DNA from: Campylobacterales bacterium
GTDB taxonomy: Bacteria > Campylobacterota > Campylobacteria > Campylobacterales > Sulfurimonadaceae
Length of the DNA: 64,000 nucleotides
Direction: 5' to 3'
Assembly (NCBI GenBank): GCA_026390165.1
Contig: JAPLGM010000011.1
Span: 1-64,000, forward strand
Shown here: positions 41,527-50,620 of the stretch, piece by piece
How positions within the stretch are numbered: position 1 is the stretch's first letter
Layout: each line of letters starts with the position of its first letter
The notes under the pieces: model-generated
What the model was told of the DNA's origin: nothing
The model's input: only the letters and a program-made list of their open reading frames with translations
Database searches by the model: none
Position numbers and translations under genes: made by a program

Positions 41527-42356
41527 GTGATACAATTTTTTTCCGACGTAAGCACCAGTTATGGCTTCGAATTGCTTTTACCTCCTTTGCTACAACCGAT
41601 TTACAGATCAAAAACCGTCTCTATGAATTTTCGGTCATCGAATTTCGTCATCTCAAATGGATTGCCGAAACGTTAGTAGAGTCTAATATCCCCTACGATT
41701 ATGAGCGTGACAAAGAGTTGTGTATCGAATCCGAAACACTTTTTGAGCTTTTAACTCTACTCATCAAAGAAATGGAAGAGATGCAATCTCTCTATGATGA
41801 TTCACCGCTCTCACAACGACTTCTTCACGATGAACGCTATATGATCCAAACACTCAAAGAGACTCTCGCTTGCGCTTCACTGGATGAAAAACTAACGGCA
41901 TTTAATCGCTCACGTCAATGGGGTGAGGCTTCTCTCTCATCCGAACAGCTTGATGCCCTCACCCTCTTTTTGTTCGAAGAGAGCTACAAAGAGTATGAGC
42001 TTATTATGGTCTATTTTTACTCCCAAATGCGCGCTTCGACACCCCTTCAATACGGCAGTTTCCAAGATTTGATCGACGAGTCCCATTTGCACCTCCGTTC
42101 GTTCGGAGAGATGATGGCGAAGATGGGAATCTTATCACTCCCCCGAATGCTCCATCCACGAACCTACAAGATTACCGATATGGAAAAATTTTTACGTGAC
42201 GGAATTACCGAAGAGGAGAATGCAAAAGAGGAGTGTCGCCGCTTATCAGGACTCATCACCGATGAAAAACTCTCTACCTTTTTTGAATTTATCAATTTTC
42301 AAGAGAGTTATCATATCGAAATTATGAAAAAATTATTAAAGGAAATTCATGGATGA
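41523..42356 (+). CDS. Helical, ferritin-like protein of unknown function
   Basis: The 277-residue all-helical protein has Glu/His pairs spaced as in ferritin-like di-iron bundles: IEFRHLKWIAE (about 37-47), FEESYKEYELI, DESHLHLRSFGEMM and FINFQESYHIEIMKKLL. I suggest a ferritin-like fold but the full metal site is not proven by eye. It overlaps the IscU-like gene, which points to iron or iron-sulfur handling. Confidence 0.5.
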   Translation: MSDTIFFRRKHQLWLRIAFTSFATTDLQIKNRLYEFSVIEFRHLKWIAETLVESNIPYDYERDKELCIESETLFELLTLLIKEMEEMQSLYDDSPLSQRLLHDERYMIQTLKETLACASLDEKLTAFNRSRQWGEASLSSEQLDALTLFLFEESYKEYELIMVYFYSQMRASTPLQYGSFQDLIDESHLHLRSFGEMMAKMGILSLPRMLHPRTYKITDMEKFLRDGITEEENAKEECRRLSGLITDEKLSTFFEFINFQESYHIEIMKKLLKEIHG

Positions 42357-42432
42357 GCAAGGGAATGTTTTTATATTGCTCGGCGTTATAGCCGTTTTTA
42401 TTTTTGTGTTGACACGTAAAAAAAAGGAGTAA
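42349..42432 (+). CDS. 27-residue single-helix membrane protein
   Basis: An ATG at 42349 with AAAGGA six bases upstream opens a 27-codon frame: DEQGNVFILLGVIAVFIFVL followed by TRKKKE. It is one hydrophobic helix with a positive C-terminal end, so the N-terminus should face out. It overlaps the previous gene's end and stops 3 bases before the epimerase ATG, whose GGAG box it contains. It may be a real micro-protein or serve to couple translation. Confidence 0.45.
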   Translation: MDEQGNVFILLGVIAVFIFVLTRKKKE

Positions 42433-42435
42433 TAG

Positions 42436-43470
42436 ATGAAGTACAAAGCAATAAAAGAGGAGCTCAAAGACAACCCAAAAAAGTGGCTCGTGACAGGGTG
42501 TGCTGGCTTTATCGGTTCAAATTTAGTAGAAACATTGTTACAACTCAACCAAACCGTTGTCGGACTCGATAATTTTTCGACAGGATATCAACACAATTTG
42601 GATGATATTGAAAAAAATGTTACGGATGAACAATGGAAAAGATTTAATTTTATCAAGGGGGATATTCGGAATTTAGAGGATTGTAACAAAGCATTAAGTG
42701 GCATTGATTTCGTTCTCCATCAAGCAGCTCTAGGCTCCGTTCCCCGCTCCATTGATAACCCAATCAATACCAATGATTCCAATGTTACAGGCTTTTTAAA
42801 TATTTTGACATCCGCGAAAGATAATGGTGTCAAACGATTTGTCTATGCAAGCAGCAGTTCGGTCTATGGTGATTCGCAAGAGTTACCAAAAGTAGAATCA
42901 CGAACAGGAAACTTACTCTCCCCTTATGCCGTTACCAAAATGGTCAATGAACTTTATGCCGGTGTCTTTTACAAAACATACGCTCTTGAGACGATAGGAT
43001 TACGCTATTTTAATGTTTTTGGAAAGAGACAAGATCCAGATGGTGCGTATGCCGCTGTTATTCCCAAATGGGTAAGCTCACTTCTAAAAGAGGGAGAGGT
43101 CTACATCAACGGTGATGGAGAAACAAGTCGAGATTTCACCTATATTACCAATGTTGTACAAGCCAATATCCTAGCAGCAACCGCAACCAATGAACAATCG
43201 TTCGGAGAAGCGTTTAACACAGGCATAGGTGGACGTGAAACACTCAATAATTTATATCATGCAATCAATGAGGGGTTAGCAAAAAATCTTTCTGATTTTG
43301 AGATGAAAAAAGCGATTTACCGAGATTTTAGAGCTGGAGACATTAGACATTCTAATGCAAATATTGATAAAATAAAACAATTACTTGGATATGTTCCGAC
43401 TCATTCACTTAAAGCTGGACTGGAAGAATCACTATCATGGTATATAAATGACATAAAAGGGAAAAAATAA
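42436..43470 (+). CDS. NAD-dependent UDP-HexNAc C4-epimerase, WbpP/TviC type
   Basis: The 344-residue SDR protein has VTGCAGFIGSNLVETLL (about 19-35), DNFSTGYQHNLDD, the SSSVYGDSQELPK block, YAVTKMVNELYA with the catalytic Tyr-x-x-x-Lys, and LRYFNVFGKRQDP. The long N-terminal lead before the Rossmann motif and GSVPRSI are typical of WbpP-like epimerases acting on UDP-GlcNAc/UDP-GalNAc. With the next gene it would make UDP-GalNAc and its uronic acid. Confidence 0.85.
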   Translation: MKYKAIKEELKDNPKKWLVTGCAGFIGSNLVETLLQLNQTVVGLDNFSTGYQHNLDDIEKNVTDEQWKRFNFIKGDIRNLEDCNKALSGIDFVLHQAALGSVPRSIDNPINTNDSNVTGFLNILTSAKDNGVKRFVYASSSSVYGDSQELPKVESRTGNLLSPYAVTKMVNELYAGVFYKTYALETIGLRYFNVFGKRQDPDGAYAAVIPKWVSSLLKEGEVYINGDGETSRDFTYITNVVQANILAATATNEQSFGEAFNTGIGGRETLNNLYHAINEGLAKNLSDFEMKKAIYRDFRAGDIRHSNANIDKIKQLLGYVPTHSLKAGLEESLSWYINDIKGKK

Positions 43471-44738
43471 TGCAAAACGATATTTCTATAAAAAATAGTA
43501 AAATATGTATTATCGGATTAGGGTACGTTGGACTCCCTTTAGCACACGCTTTTTCATCTAAATACAAAGTTGTCGGTTTTGACATTTCTCAATGGAGGAT
43601 TGATGAACTCAAGAATGGTCGTGATCGAACTTTTGAACTCAATGAAACACAACTCAAAGAGGCACTGGCAAATGGGATGGAATTTACTCTCAATATAGAT
43701 GACATTAAAGATTGCACGATCTTCATTGTAACCGTACCCACTCCCATCGATAAAAATAAACGCCCCGATTTAACACCCCTGATCAAAGCGAGTGAAACGA
43801 TAGGAAAAGCCCTCAAAAAAGATGATATTGTTATCTATGAATCAACGGTCTATCCTGGGGCTACCGAAGAGGAGTGCGTCCCTGTCCTTGAAAAATTCTC
43901 ACACCTAAAATTTAATGAGGACTTTTTTTGTGGATATTCCCCTGAACGGATCAACCCAGGGGATAAAGAGCACACCGTTACAAAAATAAAGAAAGTAACC
44001 TCAGGAAGTACGCTAGAGATAGGTAAAAAAGTCAATGAGCTCTACGCAAGTATCATCACAGCAGGTACCCACCTTGCACCAACAATAAAAGTGGCTGAAG
44101 CGGCAAAAGTTATTGAAAATTCTCAACGTGATATTAATATTGCGTTTGTTAATGAGCTCTCTATGATCTTTAACAAACTGGGGATTAACACCAATGATGT
44201 ACTAGAGGCTGCGGGGACAAAGTGGAATTTTATGCCCTTTAAACCCGGTCTTGTAGGGGGACACTGTATCGGTGTCGATCCCTACTATCTCACGCACAAA
44301 GCACAATCCATCGGTTATAACCCTGAGATCATTCTAGCAGGGCGACGACTTAATGACAGTATGGGAATCTATGTCGCCAACCAAGTGATTAAGCTGATGA
44401 TTAAAAAAGGGCATAAGATAGATGGGGCACGTATATTGATTCTAGGGATAACCTTCAAAGAGAACTGTCCCGATATACGAAACTCAAAAGTAATTGATGT
44501 GATACAAGAACTCCAAGAGTTTGGATGTAATGTTGATATAACCGATTATTGGGCTGACGCAGATGACGTTAAGCATGAATACAACCTCACCCTTACCCAA
44601 AATCCCAATATGGATGAGTACGAAGCGATCGTTTTAGCCGTTGCTCACAATAACTATAAAATACTTCAATTTAATAATAAGAATCAAGTCATTTTTGATA
44701 TCAAATCGATTATTGATAATGCCGATGGAAGACTCTGA
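43470..44738 (+). CDS. UDP-HexNAc 6-dehydrogenase, WbpO/TviB type
   Basis: The 422-residue protein has IGLGYVGLPLAHAFSSKYKVVGFDIS (NAD fold), TVPTPID, YESTVYPGATEEECVPVLE, the SPERINPGD block and the catalytic Cys in GLVGGHCIGVDPYYLTHKA (about residue 268). It oxidises C6 of a UDP-sugar, most likely UDP-GalNAc or UDP-GlcNAc, to the uronate. Its start overlaps the epimerase stop (TAATG) and its stop abuts that of the convergent lipoprotein gene without a gap. Confidence 0.9.
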   Translation: MQNDISIKNSKICIIGLGYVGLPLAHAFSSKYKVVGFDISQWRIDELKNGRDRTFELNETQLKEALANGMEFTLNIDDIKDCTIFIVTVPTPIDKNKRPDLTPLIKASETIGKALKKDDIVIYESTVYPGATEEECVPVLEKFSHLKFNEDFFCGYSPERINPGDKEHTVTKIKKVTSGSTLEIGKKVNELYASIITAGTHLAPTIKVAEAAKVIENSQRDINIAFVNELSMIFNKLGINTNDVLEAAGTKWNFMPFKPGLVGGHCIGVDPYYLTHKAQSIGYNPEIILAGRRLNDSMGIYVANQVIKLMIKKGHKIDGARILILGITFKENCPDIRNSKVIDVIQELQEFGCNVDITDYWADADDVKHEYNLTLTQNPNMDEYEAIVLAVAHNNYKILQFNNKNQVIFDIKSIIDNADGRL

Positions 44739-45296
44739 TTAAATCCTTCCCGCTTCGATACCCGCTTTCGTATCAAGGCGGTCTCGACATCGAAACGGTA
44801 TAGAAATGTCTGTTCCTGCTTTACACGCGATATTAAGGTGTTGTCGAGAGACGCATGAACCGTATTTAACCCCAATATCATAGCAACTCTCCTCAACAAC
44901 ATACGCTACGGGGTGATTCTCATACCCACTCTCTAATGCAAGATAGTCACACTCCTTTTCGTGTTTTTTCGGTGTTTGTCCACGAGGGATAAGATGGATA
45001 AATTTGGAGGCTTCTGCATTGTTGGGTGTAGATAAAAAAAGGTCTATATCACGGATAAACGTCGTATCAACCGTTTGGATAAACACCCCTTCAACCGTCT
45101 CTACATCATGATAATAGGATTGTCCACACTCACCGCTGTAAGAGATACTCAACATCCCATCAGGGGGAGTGATTTTTCCAATAACTATAACAGAATTTTT
45201 ATTTTGGGCATTGTTATTGACCTCCAGTATCTCAATGGAAGCTGTATCGCCACATCCCATAATACTCAAGGATAGGACAAAAATGAGGTACCTCAC
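44739..45296 (-). CDS. Small lipoprotein at the end of the polysaccharide locus
   Basis: The 185-residue protein starts at a GTG with a lipoprotein signal RYLIFVLSLSIMGCG, the lipobox Cys near residue 15. The mature part has several cysteines (GECGQSYY, KECDYLALE, EESCYDIGVKYGSCVSRQ, NIACKAGT, FRCRDR), probably disulfide-bonded in the periplasm. I know no family. It follows the HD-GYP gene by 13 bases, so it is the last gene of the minus-strand operon. An N-terminally longer frame is ignored because it lacks a signal sequence at the start. Confidence 0.65.
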   Translation of the reverse strand: MRYLIFVLSLSIMGCGDTASIEILEVNNNAQNKNSVIVIGKITPPDGMLSISYSGECGQSYYHDVETVEGVFIQTVDTTFIRDIDLFLSTPNNAEASKFIHLIPRGQTPKKHEKECDYLALESGYENHPVAYVVEESCYDIGVKYGSCVSRQHLNIACKAGTDISIPFRCRDRLDTKAGIEAGRI

Positions 45297-45309
45297 GACG
45301 GTGCTATCG

Positions 45310-46848
45310 TTACTGTGCCAAGTTAGGGTTATAGCCACGTAGATCTGCAAAAATAGCATTTTCTTCCTGCTCAAATGCACGGATGACAATGGGGCTAAAT
45401 GCTTGCCCCGATAATTTTTTCACTTCACCTGCCGCTTTTGCGAACGGATGCCCTGCACGGTAGGAACGATCACTGATTAATCCTGTAAGGTGCTCTGCAA
45501 AACCAAGAATTTGTGCTGCTAAAGGGATCTCATCCCCCAAAAGTCCTAATGGATATCCTTGACCGTCGTAACGTTCATGGTGATACTTAATCAAATCCCC
45601 TATTTGATAAATTTGGTTAAGAGGTTCAACAATAATACTCCCATAAAGGGGGTGATTACGAATCGTATCCATCTCACTGTCCGTGAGCTTATCTTCTTTC
45701 CCTAGAGAGAAACTGACATCGGCGATCATCCCAATATCATGAATTTTTGCCGCTATTTCAATACTTTCAACTGTTTTAGAATCGATCCTCAAACTTCTGG
45801 CAAGACGAAGAGCAACTACCCCTACCATTTGTGAGTGGTGGGCAAAATAGGGAAACTCCAACTCCATCGCATCATTGGAGTGAACCAAAAATTGTAAAAA
45901 CTGCTCTGCATGTTTGAAATTATCCTCTTCCTGAACAAACAGTGAATACGATGAGTCGACAAACCCCCCTATCGTATTGAGCTGTACCGGATCCAATGCG
46001 GTTGCCGTTACGATATTCATACGACAACCCGAGTGGTGAATGTAGAACTCTTTAGCGACCCCTTTTGCCCCTTTTTTGCCATAATTAAACGTAAGATTGT
46101 TTTTTTCATCATGAATCACTACTTCCAAAGAATGAACCGATTTCATAATAATATTCGAGATAAAAAAGAAAAAACGTTCACGATCATACTGCCAAGAGAG
46201 AAAGGATGAGGAGAGCTTAGTCGTTATTTGGGCGATACGTGATTGACGCTCTGTGGAGTGCTCTGATGAAATCAGCGTGTGAAGTTTTATCCCATTTGTA
46301 CATAAAATTTGAATCTGACGATAGATGTCACTATCCGCTTGAATCGGTTGATCCCGTGTGAACATTTTGATAACACTATTTTTATCCTTTTCAATAAACG
46401 ACGTAATGAAGAAATTCCCCGATTTTCCGCCCGTAGTCATAACCTCATTTGCACTCATTAAAAGAGGCATAGAGACCGCTTTTTCATTTGGATTTATTTT
46501 GATCTCAAACGCCAAGCCATACCAATCATCACGATGGGTATACATCGCTAAATATTCACTTCCCGCCATTGTACAGATTTCCCCAAACACTTTCTCTATA
46601 GCAATACTGTTTGAAGAGAGGGCAAATTTTTCAATAATAGCCATATTAGTGTACAGGGTTTTGCTGTTTTTCTTGATTTGCATACCAAGTTTTATGACAA
46701 TACCAACCAATACACCGATAATAAGGAGCCAAAATAAAGAGGGGATATCCTCCATAAAAGAGCTTGCCCCCTCTGTTGCGGAGCCAACTGTTTCCGGAAT
46801 CACGGTATTTGCGATATAACGGGTCTCTTCTAGCGTTGCCATGTTCAT
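45310..46848 (-). CDS. Membrane GAF-like/HD-GYP c-di-GMP phosphodiesterase
   Basis: The 512-residue protein has one membrane helix at about 36-54, a GAF-like region (about 70-190) and a second less clear domain, and a C-terminal HD-GYP domain: HHSQMVGVVALRLARS, IAAKIHDIGM with the H-D pair, NHPLYGS and YHHERYDGQGYP with G-Y-P. It should break down c-di-GMP. It sits where Pel loci carry the c-di-GMP receptor PelD, so it may control the polysaccharide machine locally. A GGGAG box precedes the ATG. Confidence 0.9.
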   Translation of the reverse strand: MNMATLEETRYIANTVIPETVGSATEGASSFMEDIPSLFWLLIIGVLVGIVIKLGMQIKKNSKTLYTNMAIIEKFALSSNSIAIEKVFGEICTMAGSEYLAMYTHRDDWYGLAFEIKINPNEKAVSMPLLMSANEVMTTGGKSGNFFITSFIEKDKNSVIKMFTRDQPIQADSDIYRQIQILCTNGIKLHTLISSEHSTERQSRIAQITTKLSSSFLSWQYDRERFFFFISNIIMKSVHSLEVVIHDEKNNLTFNYGKKGAKGVAKEFYIHHSGCRMNIVTATALDPVQLNTIGGFVDSSYSLFVQEEDNFKHAEQFLQFLVHSNDAMELEFPYFAHHSQMVGVVALRLARSLRIDSKTVESIEIAAKIHDIGMIADVSFSLGKEDKLTDSEMDTIRNHPLYGSIIVEPLNQIYQIGDLIKYHHERYDGQGYPLGLLGDEIPLAAQILGFAEHLTGLISDRSYRAGHPFAKAAGEVKKLSGQAFSPIVIRAFEQEENAIFADLRGYNPNLAQ

Positions 46849-46854
46849 TTCTCC

Positions 46855-47889
46855 CTAATATTTTTGGTACTTCGAATAGTCGCCACTCATATTACTTTTA
46901 ATATCAATATATTTCGAACGCTGATCTGATTCATAAAAGATTTTTCTCACTTTTCCTTGAGCCGATTTGCTAAGGGTTACTTCAATAAGCGCTTTCGTGG
47001 AGGGTTGCAAAGCGTAATCCGGATTTTTCAACGGAATTTGAACAATCATCCTCCCAAGTTCCGGATCAACCACAGGGACGATACGATCGACAATCCCCAT
47101 ACGCTGAATTGAAGGGGTTGTCAAAAACGATACTTTCACTTTCTCTCCCTCTTTGACGAACTGATATAATCCTGATGCCAAAGCTCCATAAACAACCACT
47201 CTATCAATGTTAATCACTTGCCCGAGTTCACTATTTGAAGTGATACGCTGGCTTGGTTCAAGTTTAAAATTCGTCAAAAAACCATCTGTTGTGGCAATAA
47301 TATTCGTACGCGCAAGCTCATAGCGAAGTTGTGCGAGCTCTCCATAATATTCATCCAATGTACCCCGATCATCTTCACGGCTTTTACGCTGACTGGCATC
47401 GGTTGATTTACGCTGCTCTTCATTGACTAAAAGGGTTAAATAGCGATCCTCCGCATTGTCAAACTCTATTTTACTTGCCGCTCCAAGATGATAAAGGTGT
47501 GCAATTTTTTGAAGTTGAAGTTTAGCATTATCAATGACCGCTTCATTTTCTGCCCTTCCCCCCCCTTGTTTGTAGAAACTGATTGCCCGTTTTTTTCCTC
47601 GAATTTCCGCCTCTACCTTGGCTATATTAATTAATATAGGCTCTTTATCATAAACGGCAATAATATCCCCTTTACGAATACGATCCCCATTCCGTTTCAA
47701 AACAGAAGAAATTTCTCCATCTATCGGAGCCAAAACTCGTGCCTCTGCCCCAGGGCGAACAAACCCCTCAATCCTTAGAACCGTCTCATTATTATCTTGA
47801 GTGACTTGACGTTCTTCCGCTGACTTCACACAACCACTCATTATGACAGCAAAAAAAATCACACTGACATAAAATATCATTTTTTTCAT
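46855..47889 (-). CDS. HlyD/MFP-type periplasmic adaptor lipoprotein
   Basis: The 344-residue protein has a lipoprotein signal (MIFYVSVIFFAVIMSGC, Cys at about 20). Then come a lipoyl-type half VLAPIDGEISSVLKRNGDRIRKGDIIAVYDKEP, an alpha-helical hairpin at about 85-195, and RTNIIATTDGFLTNFKLEPSQRITSNSELGQVI with a barrel domain. The adaptor class links an inner-membrane transporter to a TolC channel. No ABC, RND or MFS pump is in the locus, so it may bridge the polysaccharide exporter at 54854 and the TolC-like protein at 58175. Confidence 0.85.
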   Translation of the reverse strand: MKKMIFYVSVIFFAVIMSGCVKSAEERQVTQDNNETVLRIEGFVRPGAEARVLAPIDGEISSVLKRNGDRIRKGDIIAVYDKEPILINIAKVEAEIRGKKRAISFYKQGGGRAENEAVIDNAKLQLQKIAHLYHLGAASKIEFDNAEDRYLTLLVNEEQRKSTDASQRKSREDDRGTLDEYYGELAQLRYELARTNIIATTDGFLTNFKLEPSQRITSNSELGQVINIDRVVVYGALASGLYQFVKEGEKVKVSFLTTPSIQRMGIVDRIVPVVDPELGRMIVQIPLKNPDYALQPSTKALIEVTLSKSAQGKVRKIFYESDQRSKYIDIKSNMSGDYSKYQKY

Positions 47890-47901
47890 ACTATACCCCT
47901 T

Positions 47902-48897
47902 TCATTGTTCACAACTTGTAATTTTATCCGTTCTATCCACCTGAATCATCCCCGCAATAGGAATTTTTTTCATAAAAATAATTCCCATCGCTAATACAAG
48001 CGGTACAATATTCAATAATAAGTGATAAAGAACCGCGATAGCAAAAGCATTCTCTTTGGGTATTCCATACCAGCCAGCCGCCATAACCAATCCCGCATGA
48101 AAGGTTCCTGTCCCTCCCGGTAAAAGGGGGATAGATAATGCCAATGAGCCGACTAAATAGATAACCAATAATTCTCTCCATGACAGTACGAACCCAGCTA
48201 TTTGTGTCAGAAAGAAAACAATGGTCAAGAAATAAACCCCCCGCACGGCCAAAGTATAAATCAAAACTAAAACCATCCGCTTATTTCCAAGTTCTCGCCG
48301 AAGCAAATGGACAATTTTTAGACCATACACACCCACGATACGAATCGGGATTTTGGAAGCTATCTTTCGTATCCATCCTATCGGTATATTTTTTAAGGCA
48401 AAAATAACCCCTACCATCCCCGCAAGAATGATGATGGAAATATCTTTAACCATAATACTATCCGTAATAAGCCATGCTGAAAACAAAAGAAGCAATGCGA
48501 CAAGAAAGAGATCCGCTCCACGCTCTATTACCATTATCCCAATGCCACGATTAATCGGATATTGGTAAAAATTGCGTAAATAAATAAGGCGAGAAATTTC
48601 TCCCAGTTTTGCCGGCAAAACAATATTCAAAAATCCCCCTATAATGATCGACTCAACGGAAGCCAGCCATGAACACTGATTTCGACTCAGAAACTGCCAT
48701 CTTATCGCCTGTACCCCATCATTTGCAACAATTATGAGTGCCCCAAGTACGATTAAAAAAAGGTTATAACTCTCCAACGCCCTCATAAATATTTTCCAAT
48801 CAATCCCTACGACAAGGTATCGGATGAGAGCAACGACAATAACCCCCTTTAGAATAAGGGTAAGCACCTCTTTTATAGTTTTAGGAAATTTTTCCAT
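47902..48897 (-). CDS. Flippase-like (UPF0104/AglD-type) membrane protein
   Basis: The 331-residue protein has about eight membrane helices. It has WQFLSRNQCSW, IGGFLNIVLPAKLGEISRLIYLRN with the P-x-x-x-G-E motif, and LLPGGTGTFHAGLV with the late P-G-G-x-G motif of the lysylphosphatidylglycerol synthase TM family. Members move or modify lipid-linked molecules. Its start overlaps the deacetylase stop (TAATG). The role in this locus is inferred to be lipid carrier related. Confidence 0.8.
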   Translation of the reverse strand: MEKFPKTIKEVLTLILKGVIVVALIRYLVVGIDWKIFMRALESYNLFLIVLGALIIVANDGVQAIRWQFLSRNQCSWLASVESIIIGGFLNIVLPAKLGEISRLIYLRNFYQYPINRGIGIMVIERGADLFLVALLLLFSAWLITDSIMVKDISIIILAGMVGVIFALKNIPIGWIRKIASKIPIRIVGVYGLKIVHLLRRELGNKRMVLVLIYTLAVRGVYFLTIVFFLTQIAGFVLSWRELLVIYLVGSLALSIPLLPGGTGTFHAGLVMAAGWYGIPKENAFAIAVLYHLLLNIVPLVLAMGIIFMKKIPIAGMIQVDRTDKITSCEQ

Positions 48898-49628
48898 TAC
48901 CTCCCCTTTATGCTCGACGCAAGTGTCACTGAGCCTCTAGCAACTTTTTCTACTGTCCCTAAAGGGGAGGTAAAACGGGCCAAATAAAAAGCCAAGACCA
49001 AAGGGGATATCCCTTTCGTATAACTGTGCACCGTTTCAGCCATACTCAAAAGATCAAAGGGGTGGAGATAAATAACCCTATGAGAAGTCGGATCAAACCC
49101 AGCACCTAGAAGATTAATCCACTTGATTCCGGCAGGAAAACGTCCATAGAGTGTTGATACCGGTATTTCAGGTAAAAAACCAAATTCGTATTGCCGCTCT
49201 TGATACCGTCCCGATAAAGAGGTGTTCACCGAACTTGAATCGTATAAAAATCCGAATTCCAAGAGAGTCTCTTCTGTATAACGGTTTTTCCGAAACTGCG
49301 GAGTTCGGAACCCGACTATCTGAACCCCAAGTGCATCTTCAAGACTCTCCTTTGATGAGCGGATCTCCTCTTTGAGCTCATTGCGAGACAATATGTCATA
49401 TTTTAAATCATGATGAAACCCGTGCGATGCAATCTCATGTCCGGCGTTAACGATAGCCTGCAACATTGGTTTTGTTGACAAAACTGTTTCTGCTGATACA
49501 AAAAAGGTCGCCTTCGCACCCACTTTATCCAAGCATTCTAACAAAGGGTGTGTCATACTTTCGATTGCCTTAGCAGTTTTAACCCTCCCGCCCCAATCAA
49601 ATTCATAATCAATGGTAAGACTAATCAT
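48897..49628 (-). CDS. NodB-type polysaccharide deacetylase
   Basis: The 243-residue protein has motif 1 SLTIDYEFDWGG at the start, motif 2 AGHEIASHGFHHDLKYDILS with the zinc histidines, and motif 3 VGFRTPQFRKNRYTEETL. The YLHPFD near the end resembles motif 5. There is no signal peptide, so as written it would act in the cytoplasm, unlike PelA deacetylase domains. It resembles DUF3473-type enzymes of capsule and exopolysaccharide loci. Confidence 0.88.
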   Translation of the reverse strand: MISLTIDYEFDWGGRVKTAKAIESMTHPLLECLDKVGAKATFFVSAETVLSTKPMLQAIVNAGHEIASHGFHHDLKYDILSRNELKEEIRSSKESLEDALGVQIVGFRTPQFRKNRYTEETLLEFGFLYDSSSVNTSLSGRYQERQYEFGFLPEIPVSTLYGRFPAGIKWINLLGAGFDPTSHRVIYLHPFDLLSMAETVHSYTKGISPLVLAFYLARFTSPLGTVEKVARGSVTLASSIKGR

Positions 49629-50545
49629 CTTTTATCTCTCGTCCCAAATCCAAAACTCCACATCTCTCTGCGAACGGTACTAATCTGATCAGAAAGAAGA
49701 GCAAATACAAATAGCATCACCGTTGCAATGAAAAGGGTCAATGTTGTATCGGTCATATCAAAGGTAATTAAATCACGTACAAATGATAGAAGTGTCAAGG
49801 TGCCAAAAAAGAAAACTGCCGGAAGAATTACCCTCAACGGTTTGAAAATCATCGCCATCTGCAGTACTTTTAATATTGCCCGAAAACCCGCCCTCATATT
49901 GACCATACTTTTCCCCTCGGTGCGCATTTGGATATTAATAGGAATATAAATAATCGGTTTATCATCGGAGATGTAGGCCAACGTTTGTGAGGTCGTAAAG
50001 CTAAAACGATCCGAACAAACATGAAAGTAGTGAATCGCCTCCAAACGGTTAAAAATACGAAAACCGGAGTTGAGATCTTTAATATCGTAATAAAATAGGT
50101 GGTTTGCCAACCAATTTAGGATCATTTTTCCAAGAATCCGTTTCGACTGGGTTTGGGTAATACCACGGGCACCGACAACCATCCCCCCCTTCTCATAATT
50201 TTCGAGAAGCGTTGGGATATCCTCAGCCAAATGTTGCCCATCTGAGTCCATAATAATAATCGTTTCATTGGATGCAGCACGAATTCCCGTTTTAAGTGCG
50301 GCACCATACCCTTTATTAATTTTATGCTCAACAAGATGGATAAAATTAATACCGCGCAAAATTTCACCACTGTTATCACGTGAAGCATCATTCACACAGA
50401 TGATCTCATAGCGTCCCGCCATCCCATACCCATCCAAATCACTTCGAAGATGCTCCAATACAGAGCGAATCATCTTCCCCTCATTATAGACGGGAATTAC
50501 AATGGAAAAATGATTATTTACACTCTCTTCACTCTGTATCTTCAT
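49625..50545 (-). CDS. Membrane family-2 glycosyltransferase
   Basis: The 306-residue protein has a GT-A domain: SIVIPVYNEGKMIRSVLEHL, ICVNDASRDNSGEIL, the D-x-D region IIIMDSDGQHLAEDIP and KDLNSGFRIF. Two C-terminal membrane helices follow (about 235-255 and 265-285). This is the DPM1/polyprenyl-phosphate sugar transferase layout. It should load a sugar on a lipid carrier or transfer it to one. It overlaps the deacetylase start (ATGA). Confidence 0.9.
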   Translation of the reverse strand: MKIQSEESVNNHFSIVIPVYNEGKMIRSVLEHLRSDLDGYGMAGRYEIICVNDASRDNSGEILRGINFIHLVEHKINKGYGAALKTGIRAASNETIIIMDSDGQHLAEDIPTLLENYEKGGMVVGARGITQTQSKRILGKMILNWLANHLFYYDIKDLNSGFRIFNRLEAIHYFHVCSDRFSFTTSQTLAYISDDKPIIYIPINIQMRTEGKSMVNMRAGFRAILKVLQMAMIFKPLRVILPAVFFFGTLTLLSFVRDLITFDMTDTTLTLFIATVMLFVFALLSDQISTVRREMWSFGFGTRDKR

Positions 50546-50620
50546 TTTAATCTCCTAAAAATGTCTATTTTAATTCTAGATTTAAACAGCAAAAATCATT
50601 GCTATTATACCCGTACGATT

